Source: Proteobacteria bacterium UBA652
GTDB lineage: Bacteria > Pseudomonadota > Gammaproteobacteria > Nitrosococcales > Methylophagaceae
DNA: 16,439 bases
Direction: 5' to 3'
Assembly: GCA_002299915.1 (NCBI GenBank)
Contig: DBOG01000075.1
Location: 1 to 16,439 of the forward strand
Under the pieces are notes generated by a model. The model ran no database searches, was not told the DNA's origin, and saw only the letters and a program-made list of their open reading frames with translations. Position numbers and translations under genes: made by a program. Position 1 is the first letter of the stretch. The number at the start of each line of letters is the position of its first letter. Positions 1-5,934 of this stretch are shown piece after piece.

Positions 1-293
1 TCGTAAAACAGACTGACAAAATATAGTTGCAAACGATAACAACTACTCTCTAGCAGCCTAGGCTTGCTAGCCCCTGATTGAAGCCGTGCTTATGCGTTCA
101 GTTCTCAGGGGTCGAATCTCATAAGACAAGCTTGAGGTATGCTTGATGCCGATAGACTGAAATCTTTTCAAGATCGCTATGTGTTTTCCCTGTTTGTCGG
201 GTAGCTGATAGTTAAAATAATAGACAAAATAAACATGTAGATCCGAAAGCGGAGGATTTGCGGACGCGGGTTCGATTCCCGCCATCTCCACCA
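1..293 (+). ncRNA. ssrA: tmRNA (ssrA), 5' end cut off by window start
   Basis: Transfer-messenger RNA, which rescues stalled ribosomes and tags the truncated peptide for proteolysis. The tag reading frame is visible at 29-61: GCA AAC GAT AAC AAC TAC TCT CTA GCA GCC TAG, giving ANDNNYSLAA after the alanine charged on the tRNA-like domain. This is close to the E. coli tag ANDENYALAA. The segment before it (TCGTAAAA, then ATAGTTGCAAACGA) matches the start of the E. coli mRNA-like region. The 3' end carries the T-arm GCGGG-TTCGATT-CCCGC (266-282) and the acceptor strand ending in encoded CCA at 291-293. The 5' acceptor half lies before the window. The T-loop is uninterrupted here, unlike the copies at 360-617. 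A terminator follows directly. Confidence 0.95.
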
Positions 294-300
294 ATACAAA

Positions 301-326
301 GGCCACCCAACAGGGTGGCTTTTTTA
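301..326 (+). terminator. Rho-independent terminator of ssrA
   Basis: Perfect 7-bp stem GCCACCC (302-308) / GGGTGGC (313-319) with an AACA loop, followed by a run of six T. It begins nine bases after the tmRNA CCA end, as expected for the ssrA transcript. Confidence 0.88.
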
Positions 327-359
327 TTGGGGGTTGTGGCAGGATGAGACCCCGCAACT

Positions 360-449
360 CGGGTTCACAAAATGGCAGGGATAGCCATTTTGAACGCCCG
401 CTAGGGCGACCCCGGAGGGGTGAGGTGCAGGAGCACCGAATAATTCCCG
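360..449 (+). repeat. Multi-hairpin repeat unit A, embedded in a T-arm-like stem
   Basis: An outer stem CGGG (360-363) / CCCG (446-449), with T-loop flanks GGTTC and ATTCC as in tmRNA, encloses about 76 bases. These fold into four consecutive hairpins. H1 is CAAAATGGC (368-376) / GCCATTTTG (384-392). H2 is CGCCC (395-399) / GGGCG (404-408). H3 is CCCC (410-413) / GGGG (417-420). H4 is GGTGC (424-428) / GCACC (433-437). Units B and C share this architecture, with different but still complementary stem sequences. No reading frame in it resembles a protein. Function is unknown; it may be a small non-autonomous mobile element or a structured RNA. Confidence 0.72.
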
Positions 450-460
450 CCATCTCCACC

Positions 461-496
461 AAACAAAAAAACCACCTTCGGGTGGTTTTTTTGTTT
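461..496 (+). terminator. Strong terminator with UUCG tetraloop after unit A
   Basis: Perfect 16-bp inverted repeat AAACAAAAAAACCACC (461-476) / GGTGGTTTTTTTGTTT (481-496) around a TTCG loop. The symmetric A/T tracts would let it end transcription on either strand. It follows the second copy of the tmRNA 3' end, just as the first terminator follows the real one. Confidence 0.85.
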
Positions 497-526
497 GTAG
501 ATATCGGCGTTGAATCTAACCCGCCC

Positions 527-617
527 CGGGTTCACAAAATTGTCAGGAACAATTTTGGTCATCCGATAGGATGAGCCGAAGGCCGAAGCTCAGGGATGAG
601 CTGAGCAATTCCCGCCA
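527..617 (+). repeat. Multi-hairpin repeat unit B, T-arm embedded
   Basis: Same layout as unit A. CGGGTTC (527-533) and ATTCCCGCCA (608-617) form the T-arm-like border. H1 is CAAAATTGT (535-543) / ACAATTTTG (549-557). H2 is CATCC (560-564) / GGATG (569-573). H3 is GCC (575-577) / GGC (581-583). H4 is AGCTC (587-591) / GAGCT (598-602). Stem positions that differ from unit A are changed on both sides, so pairing is kept. This copy lacks the CATCTCCACCA acceptor tail and has no terminator. Confidence 0.7.
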
Positions 618-650
618 CAAACGTTAAAGTTAAAATTGTCCAACAAGTCC

Positions 651-722
651 GTCGGGTGATTATTTTGAACGCCTGACAGGGCGGCTCCGAAGGGGTGAGG
701 CACACGAAGGGGTTTTGTGCCC
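651..722 (+). repeat. Multi-hairpin repeat unit C, partial
   Basis: Shares ATTTTGAACGCC and GGGGTGAGG with unit A. H2 is CGCCT (670-674) / GGGCG (679-683), with one G-U pair. H3 is CTCC (685-688) / GGGG (692-695). H4 is GGCAC (699-703) / GTGCC (717-721), with a longer 13-base loop. The left half of H1 and the T-arm borders are missing or displaced (an AAAAT lies far upstream at 632-636), so this copy is degenerate or rearranged. Confidence 0.6.
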
Positions 723-939
723 ATCCCCTCGAAATGAACCTTAGCTGTAGAAGAATAATAAAGATTACTGAACAAAAAAGTACTTTTATTTGTTCTGGGG
801 AATTTTATTGGTTTTTCTTAACAATATTTTAATGTTCACTTTGTGCTAAGCGGAAGTTGGAGGTGATAGGGTAATCCCCCCTAAAAATAAGTGACCAGAT
901 AAGTAGAATTTTCTATAAACTAAAAATAGAGGTTCTACA

Positions 940-1236
940 ATGAGAAAATCAAGATATACAGACAGCCAGATCCTAGCGATCTTAAAACAATCTGATACGG
1001 GCGTACCCGTATCAGAGTTATGCCGAGAGCACGGGATGAGCAGCGCAACATTTTATAAATAGCGCTCCAAGTTTGGTGGCATGGATGCCTCGATGATGAA
1101 GCGATTAAAAGAACTTGAAGCTGAAAATAAGCGTCTTAAGAAGATGTACGCAGAGGCCAAACTTGGCCAAGACATTCTCAAGGAAGCGATGGCAAAAAAG
1201 TGGTACGGCCATCTGCTCGTCGCAAGATGGCTATAG
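940..1236 (+). pseudogene. IS3-family transposase OrfA with in-frame stop at codon 41
   Basis: This would encode the DNA-binding helix-turn-helix protein of the IS. From ATG 940 (AGAGG ribosome site at 927-931) it reads MRKSRYTDSQILAILKQ and continues to SSATFYK. TAG at 1060-1062 then stands where the family has Trp (FYKWR). The frame continues with RSKFGGMDASMMKRLKELEAE, a leucine-zipper-like stretch, to a stop at 1234-1236. A slippery heptamer A AAA AAG at 1194-1200 is the expected -1 frameshift site for making OrfAB. With the nonsense codon upstream of it, neither OrfA nor OrfAB can be made without suppression, so the IS is probably not self-mobile. A sequencing error cannot be excluded. 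Confidence 0.85.
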
Positions 1237-2027
1237 CCGTAATAAAGTCAAACCCCATTGGGATTAGATTTGTGTGCCAGCTCTTTTCGATTAGTGAAAC
1301 ATGTTATCGCTATACACCTAAGCTGTCTTCTAAGAATGATAAAATTGCGGACTGGCTGGTTCGTTTAACCCATAATCAAAAGAGCTGGGGGTTTGGTCTT
1401 TGTTTTTTTTATTTACGCAATGTTAAAGGCTATGGCTGGAACCATAAGCGTGTGTATCGTATTTACCGTGAGCTATCGCTCAACCTGAGAATTAAGCCAA
1501 AGAAACGCATCAAACGGGAGAAGCCAACACCCTTGGTTGTACCAGAACAAATCAACCAATGCTGGTCAATGGATTTTATGCATCACAAATTAACGGATGG
1601 CAGAGCTTTTCGTCTCTTGAATGTGATCGACGATCATAACCCGGAAGGATTGGCTATCGAGGTTGATTTCTCACTACCTGCAACTCGCGTCATTCGCACA
1701 TTAGAACAGATTATTGAGTGGCGCGGTCAACCAAAATCTATTCGCTGTGATAATGGACCTGAATATATAAGTAAGACACTTATTGACTGGACTATTAAGC
1801 ATCGTATTACTTTGTTATATATTCAGCCAGGCAACCCGCAACAGAATGCCTATATTGAACGATATAACCGAACCGTACGATACGACTGGCTAGAACAATA
1901 TCTCTGGACAGAAATCGGTGAAGTGCAAGATTATGCAACCAAATGGTTATGGACGTATAATCATGGACGACCAAATATGGCATTGGGCGGAATAACGCCC
2001 ATGCAAAAATTAGCCTTGGTGGCTTAG
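1200..2027 (+). CDS. IS3-family transposase OrfB (DDE integrase domain)
   Basis: Catalytic part of the IS transposase (rve integrase core), 275 residues from GTG 1200. Normally it is translated as the C-terminal part of OrfAB through the -1 frameshift at 1194-1200. The catalytic triad is visible: D125 in CWSMDFM, D184 in RCDNGPEY and E220 in NAYIERYN. There are 35 residues between the second D and the E, the classical D(35)E spacing of IS3. An N-terminal HTH_21-like segment (GFGLCFFYLRN, KRVYRIYREL) is present. Length and ending (GGITPMQKLALVA) are complete. OrfB is intact, but its partner orfA has a stop codon. The sub-group within IS3 is not certain. Confidence 0.9.
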   Translation: MVRPSARRKMAIAVIKSNPIGIRFVCQLFSISETCYRYTPKLSSKNDKIADWLVRLTHNQKSWGFGLCFFYLRNVKGYGWNHKRVYRIYRELSLNLRIKPKKRIKREKPTPLVVPEQINQCWSMDFMHHKLTDGRAFRLLNVIDDHNPEGLAIEVDFSLPATRVIRTLEQIIEWRGQPKSIRCDNGPEYISKTLIDWTIKHRITLLYIQPGNPQQNAYIERYNRTVRYDWLEQYLWTEIGEVQDYATKWLWTYNHGRPNMALGGITPMQKLALVA

Positions 2028-2067
2028 CTTTCTACTTTGATAGTCACTTATAAATGGGAGGATTACC

Positions 2068-2495
2068 GGTCCAAATACGAATAAATTTCTGCTTGCAATG
2101 ATACGCAAAATAAAAATGAATATTATGCTTTGCTTTAGACATGTCAACGAGGCACAAACCTAGATCTGACTGAGTGGATTATTTGGTTTTTGCAACAGAT
2201 CACATCGGCGGCAAAAACTAGCATGAAACGGCTAGACAAAATACGCTTAACAACAGTTTTCTGGGATAAAAATAGAGACATTATTTTTAATACGCGCCAA
2301 ACAAAACTAATCAGTCGCTTGCTTGAGACAGATGATTTTGAACAAGGCATTGCTCGCGGAAAATATAAAAGCTTCGCTCATACGACAGATATTGCTGCGG
2401 CACGTGATTTAAAAGATTTGGTGGATAAGCATGTTTTGATGCCTGTAGGAGAGGGATGCTCGCGAAAATATAAGCTAAATGGGGTTGGTGAATAA
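2068..2495 (+). pseudogene. Fic-family protein, 3' remnant (truncated, frameshifted, nonsense)
   Basis: C-terminal part of a Fic-domain protein (Fic proteins typically transfer AMP to target proteins). From 2080 the frame reads NKFLLAMIRK. One base missing in an A run near 2107-2110 shifts to the frame that reads NKNEYYALL. A TAG at 2136-2138 follows, then TCQRGTNLDLTEWIIWFLQQI, the conserved segment after the Fic catalytic core. The rest (SRLLETDDFEQGIARGKYKS, then AARDLKDLVDKHVLMPVGEG) is the winged-helix tail found in such Fic proteins, ending at TAA 2493-2495. The HPFxDGNGR catalytic motif and everything 5' are absent; the remnant begins at the right end of the IS. No 5' part is found on the left of the IS. 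Dead gene. Confidence 0.72.
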
Positions 2496-2527
2496 TTATT
2501 TTCGATTAACAGGAAAGGCATTTATTT

Positions 2528-2577
2528 TCAGAATACAAAAAGGCCTCTTTCGGATGGGTTTTGTGTGTTCATTCTGA
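2528..2577. terminator. Possible bidirectional terminator between fic remnant and DUF1223 gene
   Basis: Interrupted inverted repeat: TCAGAAT plus ACAAAA (2528-2540) against TTTTGT (2559-2564) and ATTCTGA (2571-2577). It lies between the convergent fic remnant and the DUF1223 gene. The stem is bulged and has only short T runs, so confidence is low. Confidence 0.3.
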
Positions 2578-2602
2578 CTGAATATATGAAATGAGATGAA
2601 TG

Positions 2603-3355
2603 CTAAAACACCAGCCAGCCTCCAACTGCCTGCAAGGGGGCGAGATTATCCGTTGCATTAACCCATGCAGCGATTGCGGTGCTGTTTTTCGCGAGTGGGC
2701 TGGTGGGTAGGTCTGCGGTGTTTACTTTAAAGCCTGTATCCGTTGCTTGCATGTTGATGGTGCGGTAAGCGAGGACGACGAAGTTATGATTGAAATTCTT
2801 GCCGCCATTTTCCCCTGCGGTGACTTCTGATGATTGATCAAATCCGAGCAGGGCAATATTGAGGGTTAGGGATTGCTGGAGTGTGTTCTTTGTGGCATAG
2901 CTTGCGCTAACGCTTGTTTGGTCTATATTGATAGCGAGTTGACCTGCTATGGTTTTATCACGCTTAGGCGCACGCGTGCGCGACCATCCGCGCCATTCTT
3001 TGCCATTGAGCAACATGCCCGGCGTGTAAACAGAACGGATATTCCCTTGGTCGGCATAAAGCCGTTGCCGCTGGCTATAGGCTTTATTGGCGAAAGGATC
3101 TTGCCAGCCAATATAATCCCAGTAGTCTACATGGAAGGCGAGCGGGATAAATTCTGACCAGAGCGCATTGTTATCTCGCAGCGCATTTACCCAGCGTTCT
3201 GCGGGTGGGCAACTGCTGCACCCTTCAGAAGTATAAAGTTCAACCAAGTTGACCCGCTGCTCTGAGCTGGTGAATGTTTGGGCGTTTGCCGCGTTGCTTA
3301 GGATGGCAAGCGAGGTGATGGTGAGTAGGCGGGTTAGTGTGTTGTGTAATTGCAT
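2603..3355 (-). CDS. Secreted DUF1223 family protein (thioredoxin-like fold)
   Basis: 250-residue exported protein of the DUF1223 family. Start chosen at ATG 3353-3355 because AGGAGA lies 6 bases upstream and a typical signal peptide follows (MQLHNTLTRLLTITSLAILS, cleavage after SNAANA near residue 25). The open frame continues 45 codons upstream without a translation signal. The mature part begins with the family core NLVELYTSEGCSSCPPAE. The CSSC pair (C46, C49) is in thioredoxin active-site position, followed by HVDYWDYIGWQDPFA and the cis-Pro-like segment YTPGMLLNG. Its precise function is not established for the family; a periplasmic redox role is inference. It stands alone, convergent with the fic remnant. 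Confidence 0.88.
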   Translation of the reverse strand: MQLHNTLTRLLTITSLAILSNAANAQTFTSSEQRVNLVELYTSEGCSSCPPAERWVNALRDNNALWSEFIPLAFHVDYWDYIGWQDPFANKAYSQRQRLYADQGNIRSVYTPGMLLNGKEWRGWSRTRAPKRDKTIAGQLAINIDQTSVSASYATKNTLQQSLTLNIALLGFDQSSEVTAGENGGKNFNHNFVVLAYRTINMQATDTGFKVNTADLPTSPLAKNSTAIAAWVNATDNLAPLQAVGGWLVF

Positions 3356-3462
3356 AATGATCTCCTGTAGATAAGGTAGACGCATTGCTGGGGAGATTGT
3401 TACGTGTGAGTTGTTCAGGACATTAGCCCCATCTGGCATGAAAGCGACAAAACAGACAGGCA

Positions 3463-3500
3463 ATAAAAAAGGACAGCACCGATCCCGCACTGTCCTTTTA
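3463..3500 (-). terminator. Rho-independent terminator of tRNA-Met
   Basis: On the minus strand: AAAAGGACAG, a short loop containing GGGATCG, then CTGTCCTTTTTT. The stem is AAAAGGACA at 3467-3475 paired with TGTCCTTTT at 3491-3499 (plus-strand reading), and the T run lies on the tRNA-distal side. It starts about 13 bases after the tRNA 3' end. Confidence 0.82.
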
Positions 3501-3511
3501 CATGTTCTGAA

Positions 3512-3588
3512 TGGTGGCTATGGGTGGATTCGAACCACCGACCCCATCATTATGAGTGATGTGCTCTAACCAGCTGAGCTACATAGCC
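3512..3588 (-). tRNA. tRNA-Met (CAT), elongator
   Basis: 77-nt cloverleaf on the minus strand. The acceptor stem GGCTATG / CATAGCC has discriminator A and encoded CCA. The D-arm is GCTCAGCTGGTTAGAGC. The anticodon stem CATCA / TGATG has loop CTCATAA, and the T-arm is GGTGG-TTCGAAT-CCACC. The anticodon arm is identical to that of E. coli elongator tRNA-Met and unlike the lysidine-type tRNA-Ile2. Initiator features (the three G-C pairs next to the anticodon loop) are absent. Confidence 0.96.
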
Positions 3589-3605
3589 ATCAGATCAAGC
3601 GGGGA

Positions 3606-3634
3606 ATTCTACGGGTAGGGGGCGAAAACTGCAA
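3606..3634 (-). promoter_or_regulatory. Promoter of tRNA-Met, sigma-70 type
   Basis: Minus strand: -35 TTGCAG (3634-3629), 17-base spacer, -10 TAGAAT (3611-3606), then a GC-rich discriminator CCCCGC before the predicted start near 3599. GC-rich discriminators are typical of stable-RNA promoters under stringent control. That regulation is inferred from the sequence only. Confidence 0.7.
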
Positions 3635-3694
3635 CTAATAATTTGATTAGTCGGTATGATAATCGTTTTTAGTATATATATGGCGAGGGTGTTT

Positions 3695-4972
3695 GTGGCA
3701 CAAGCGAGTGAATTTAATGTGGGCTTATTTGATTTCTTAGATAACTCGCCAACCCCATTTCATGCTGTGGCATCAATGATTGCGTTGCTAGATGCGGCTG
3801 GCTTTAAGGCGTTGGATGAGAGTGATGCCTGGGGAGAACTTGCTGCGGGCCGCTATTATGTGAGGCGAAATGATTCATCAATCGTGGTGTTAGATTTGTC
3901 GGCGGGCGACTTGGTTGAGCATGGCTTGCGCATGGTGGGAGCGCATACCGATAGCCCTTGTTTGCAGGTGAAGCCGCAGCCTGAAAAGGTGAGCCAGTCG
4001 ATTTGGCAACTGGGTGTTGAGGTATATGGTGGGGTATTATTGAATCCGTGGTTTGATCGGGATTTGTCATTGGCTGGGCGTGTGAGTTATGTTGATTCAG
4101 ATGGCATTATTCGACATGCATTGGTCGATTTTAAACGGCCAATCGCGGTGATTTCGAGTTTGGCGATTCATCTTAACCGCGAGGCAAATAAGGGCTATAA
4201 AATCAATCCACAAACAGAATTGCCGCCTATTTTAATGCAGGCACTGGGAAAGGATGAAACCACTATTCGGGATTTATTAGCGACAGAGATAGCGGATAGT
4301 GATGTTGCTCACGTGTTAGATTATGAATTGAGTTTTTATGATTGTCAGCCTGCGGCAACCGTGGGTTTGAAAGGCGAATTCATCGCGAGCGCGCGGTTGG
4401 ATAATTTACTGGGTTGTTATATTGGTCTGAAGGCGTTATTAGAGGCAGATAAGGCTTTGCCAAGTGTGTTGGTGTGCACGGATCATGAAGAGGTAGGTAG
4501 CCAGTCGGCAGTAGGGGCGCAGAGTACCTTTTTAAGTGATGTATTGCAGCGGCTATGTTCTTCATCTGAAGATTATCGGCGAATGATGGCGCGGTCGATG
4601 ATGGTGTCGACAGATAATGCGCATGCGATACACCCGAACTATGCAGATAAACATGATGCTGAGCATGGGCCGAAGATGAATGCGGGCCCCGTGATTAAGA
4701 AGAATGCAAACCAGCGCTATGCGACCAATAGCGAGACCAGTGCTATATTTCGTCAGCTTTGCGATGAGGTTAATGTGCCAGTGCAAGATTTTGTGGTGCG
4801 GAGCGATATGGGCTGTGGCAGTACGATTGGGCCAATTATGGCAAGTATGCTGGGCGTTAAAACGGTGGATATCGGTGTGCCGACATTGGCGATGCATTCG
4901 ATTCGGGAGTTGGCAGGGCGCGATGATGCGCGTATGCTGGCGCGCGTGTTAACTGAATTTTATCAAGTGTAA
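3695..4972 (+). CDS. apeB: M18 family aminopeptidase (aspartyl aminopeptidase type)
   Basis: Zinc metallo-aminopeptidase of family M18, removing N-terminal residues (acidic ones in characterised members) from peptides in the cytoplasm. Family signatures are present: FLDNSPTPFHAV near the N-terminus, GAHTDSP (first metal-binding His), SARLDNLLG (bridging Asp), CTDHEEVGS (catalytic Glu and metal Glu), STDNAHAIHPNY and, at the C-terminus, AMHSIRELAG (last metal His). I start at GTG 3695 because GAGGG (3685-3689) lies 5 bases upstream and the product then begins (M)AQASEFNVGLFDFL like its relatives, giving 425 residues. ATG 3680 or 3656 would add 5 or 13 residues and lack a ribosome site. Transcribed divergently from tRNA-Met, and probably monocistronic. 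Confidence 0.93.
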   Translation: MAQASEFNVGLFDFLDNSPTPFHAVASMIALLDAAGFKALDESDAWGELAAGRYYVRRNDSSIVVLDLSAGDLVEHGLRMVGAHTDSPCLQVKPQPEKVSQSIWQLGVEVYGGVLLNPWFDRDLSLAGRVSYVDSDGIIRHALVDFKRPIAVISSLAIHLNREANKGYKINPQTELPPILMQALGKDETTIRDLLATEIADSDVAHVLDYELSFYDCQPAATVGLKGEFIASARLDNLLGCYIGLKALLEADKALPSVLVCTDHEEVGSQSAVGAQSTFLSDVLQRLCSSSEDYRRMMARSMMVSTDNAHAIHPNYADKHDAEHGPKMNAGPVIKKNANQRYATNSETSAIFRQLCDEVNVPVQDFVVRSDMGCGSTIGPIMASMLGVKTVDIGVPTLAMHSIRELAGRDDARMLARVLTEFYQV

Positions 4973-5013
4973 TCACATAAGGTTGGGTGTTTTACTTTGA
5001 GTATAGGGGAGAG

Positions 5014-5877
5014 ATGCTGAGAAAATATTTAGTATTGTTTTTGGCTTTGTTGGGCTTTAGTGTGTCGAGTCAGGCGGTGTTGGTAGATCTTGGTAACGGT
5101 CTTGTGAATGATACGGCACAAAATATAACCTGGTTGAAAGACACCAATGTGTTTAGAACATTGTGCGAGGCGAGTGATCCTATTGCAACAGAATTTGAAG
5201 GGCCAGATCCTAGGGACTCTTTCAGTAGCTGCTCTGGCTCAATGGTGTGGGAGAATGCGGAAGCTTGGATCGCGAGATTGAATGAACATAGCTATTTAGG
5301 TTATAACGATTGGCGCCAGCCGATTACCCCACAGCCTGATTTAACGTGTGAGACCACTTTTTCAGGAGGGGGGAATGGCGGTTATAACTGTCGAGGCAGT
5401 GAACTGGGACATTTATTTAATGCACAGCCGCCCGCAGGATTGGGAAATCCAAATAACCTGGGCAGTGGGATCGGGATTGATGGGTCAATAGGTACGCCGG
5501 CGACAGATTGTCGTAGACCGCCCCTATTCTGTTTTACTGAAACGGGCCCTTTTATTAGTCGTCCGGAAATGGAGTTTGGATATTGGTCAGGTACATCTGC
5601 ATCCACATCTTCGGCATGGGTATTCCATACATTTGAGGGTCGCCAGCAACGTAAATTCAAAGGCGATTCAAATCCTACTGTGTGGCCTGTACGGACGGGG
5701 TTGATTAATGTGTTAGCAGGCGATGTAAATGGTGATGGAGAAATTAGTATTGGAGATGTGATTTCTGTTATCAATGCAGTATTAAATCCGAACGGTTTTG
5801 AGAATACAGATTGTAATAATGACGGTGTCCTAGATATTGGTGATGTGATTTGTACGATTAACCTTATATTAGGTTGA
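5014..5877 (+). CDS. Secreted DUF1566 (Lcl-type) protein with C-terminal dockerin-like repeats
   Basis: 287 residues from ATG 5014, preceded by AGGGGA at a short distance. A signal peptide (MLRKYLVLFLALLGFSVSSQA) is followed by NGLVNDTAQNITWLKDTN. The DUF1566 signatures are WIARLNEHSYLGYNDWRQP (about 85-103), ELGHLF, and FGYWSGTSASTSSAWVF with WPVRTG (188-229). After that come two calcium-loop repeats of dockerin type: DVNGDGEISIGD (237-248) and DCNNDGVLDIGD (266-277), each leading into a hydrophobic helix. Eight cysteines suggest disulfides outside the cytoplasm. DUF1566 function is unknown. Dockerins bind cohesins in cellulosomes, but single dockerin-like pairs also occur in non-cellulolytic bacteria, so the partner is open. 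No neighbour suggests a pathway. Confidence 0.85.
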   Translation: MLRKYLVLFLALLGFSVSSQAVLVDLGNGLVNDTAQNITWLKDTNVFRTLCEASDPIATEFEGPDPRDSFSSCSGSMVWENAEAWIARLNEHSYLGYNDWRQPITPQPDLTCETTFSGGGNGGYNCRGSELGHLFNAQPPAGLGNPNNLGSGIGIDGSIGTPATDCRRPPLFCFTETGPFISRPEMEFGYWSGTSASTSSAWVFHTFEGRQQRKFKGDSNPTVWPVRTGLINVLAGDVNGDGEISIGDVISVINAVLNPNGFENTDCNNDGVLDIGDVICTINLILG

Positions 5878-5934
5878 TTTTTAAATGGTTTTATAGTTGA
5901 ATTGAATTTTATTTATTAAACAAGGAATAGCAGA

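Larger units (their letters stand above)
275..461 (+). repeat. 19-bp direct repeat of the tmRNA 3' end (att-like scar)
   Basis: ATTCCCGCCATCTCCACCA occurs at 275-293, as the tmRNA 3' end, and again exactly at 443-461. A shorter copy, ATTCCCGCCA, is at 608-617. The 3' ends of tmRNA and tRNA genes are common integration sites for tyrosine-integrase islands, which leave such duplications. No integrase gene is seen in the window, so the attachment-site reading is inference. The repeat itself is directly visible. Confidence 0.7.
870..2067 (+). mobile_element. IS3-family insertion sequence
   Basis: An element of about 1.2 kb bounded by imperfect inverted repeats. The left end has GGTAATCC (870-877) and ATAAGTGAC (887-895). 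The right end has the complements GTCACTTAT (2043-2051) and GGATTACC (2060-2067), with middles of 9 and 8 bases. It carries orfA and orfB overlapping in the -1 frame, as is usual in IS3. No 3-4 bp target duplication is evident at these borders (ATAG on the left, GGTC on the right). That fits the missing 5' half of the flanking fic gene, that is, a deletion next to the IS. Exact tips could be off by a few bases. Confidence 0.85.

Noticed and set aside
67..462. Minus-strand open frame with a VEMAGIEPASA-like segment
   Set aside because: This is the well-known false protein made by reading the complement of a tmRNA/tRNA T-arm and acceptor end. It covers ssrA and repeat unit A.
344..574. Plus-strand open frame across units A and B
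   Set aside because: It runs through hairpins and a terminator, has no ribosome site and no protein-like composition.
360..722. Integron attC sites or a CRISPR array
   Set aside because: No attC core sites (GTTRRRY / RYYYAAC) and no cassette genes are seen. The repeats are long, non-identical and multi-hairpin, with no uniform spacers.
866..2071. Target-site duplication of the IS3 element
   Set aside because: The flanking bases ATAG and GGTC do not match at the visible inverted-repeat borders. Shifting the borders by 1-3 bases did not give a convincing duplication.
2873..3157. Plus-strand open frame inside the DUF1223 gene
   Set aside because: The opposite strand encodes a clear DUF1223 protein with signal peptide and CSSC motif; this frame is its shadow.
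3643..3680. Promoter for the aminopeptidase from TTGATT and TATATA/TATGAT
   Set aside because: The spacings (24 or 6 bases) are not workable, and no pair of boxes is convincing.
4562..4952. Open frames on both strands inside the aminopeptidase gene
   Set aside because: They are shadows of the M18 catalytic domain, low-complexity and His/Trp-rich from frame-shifted reading.
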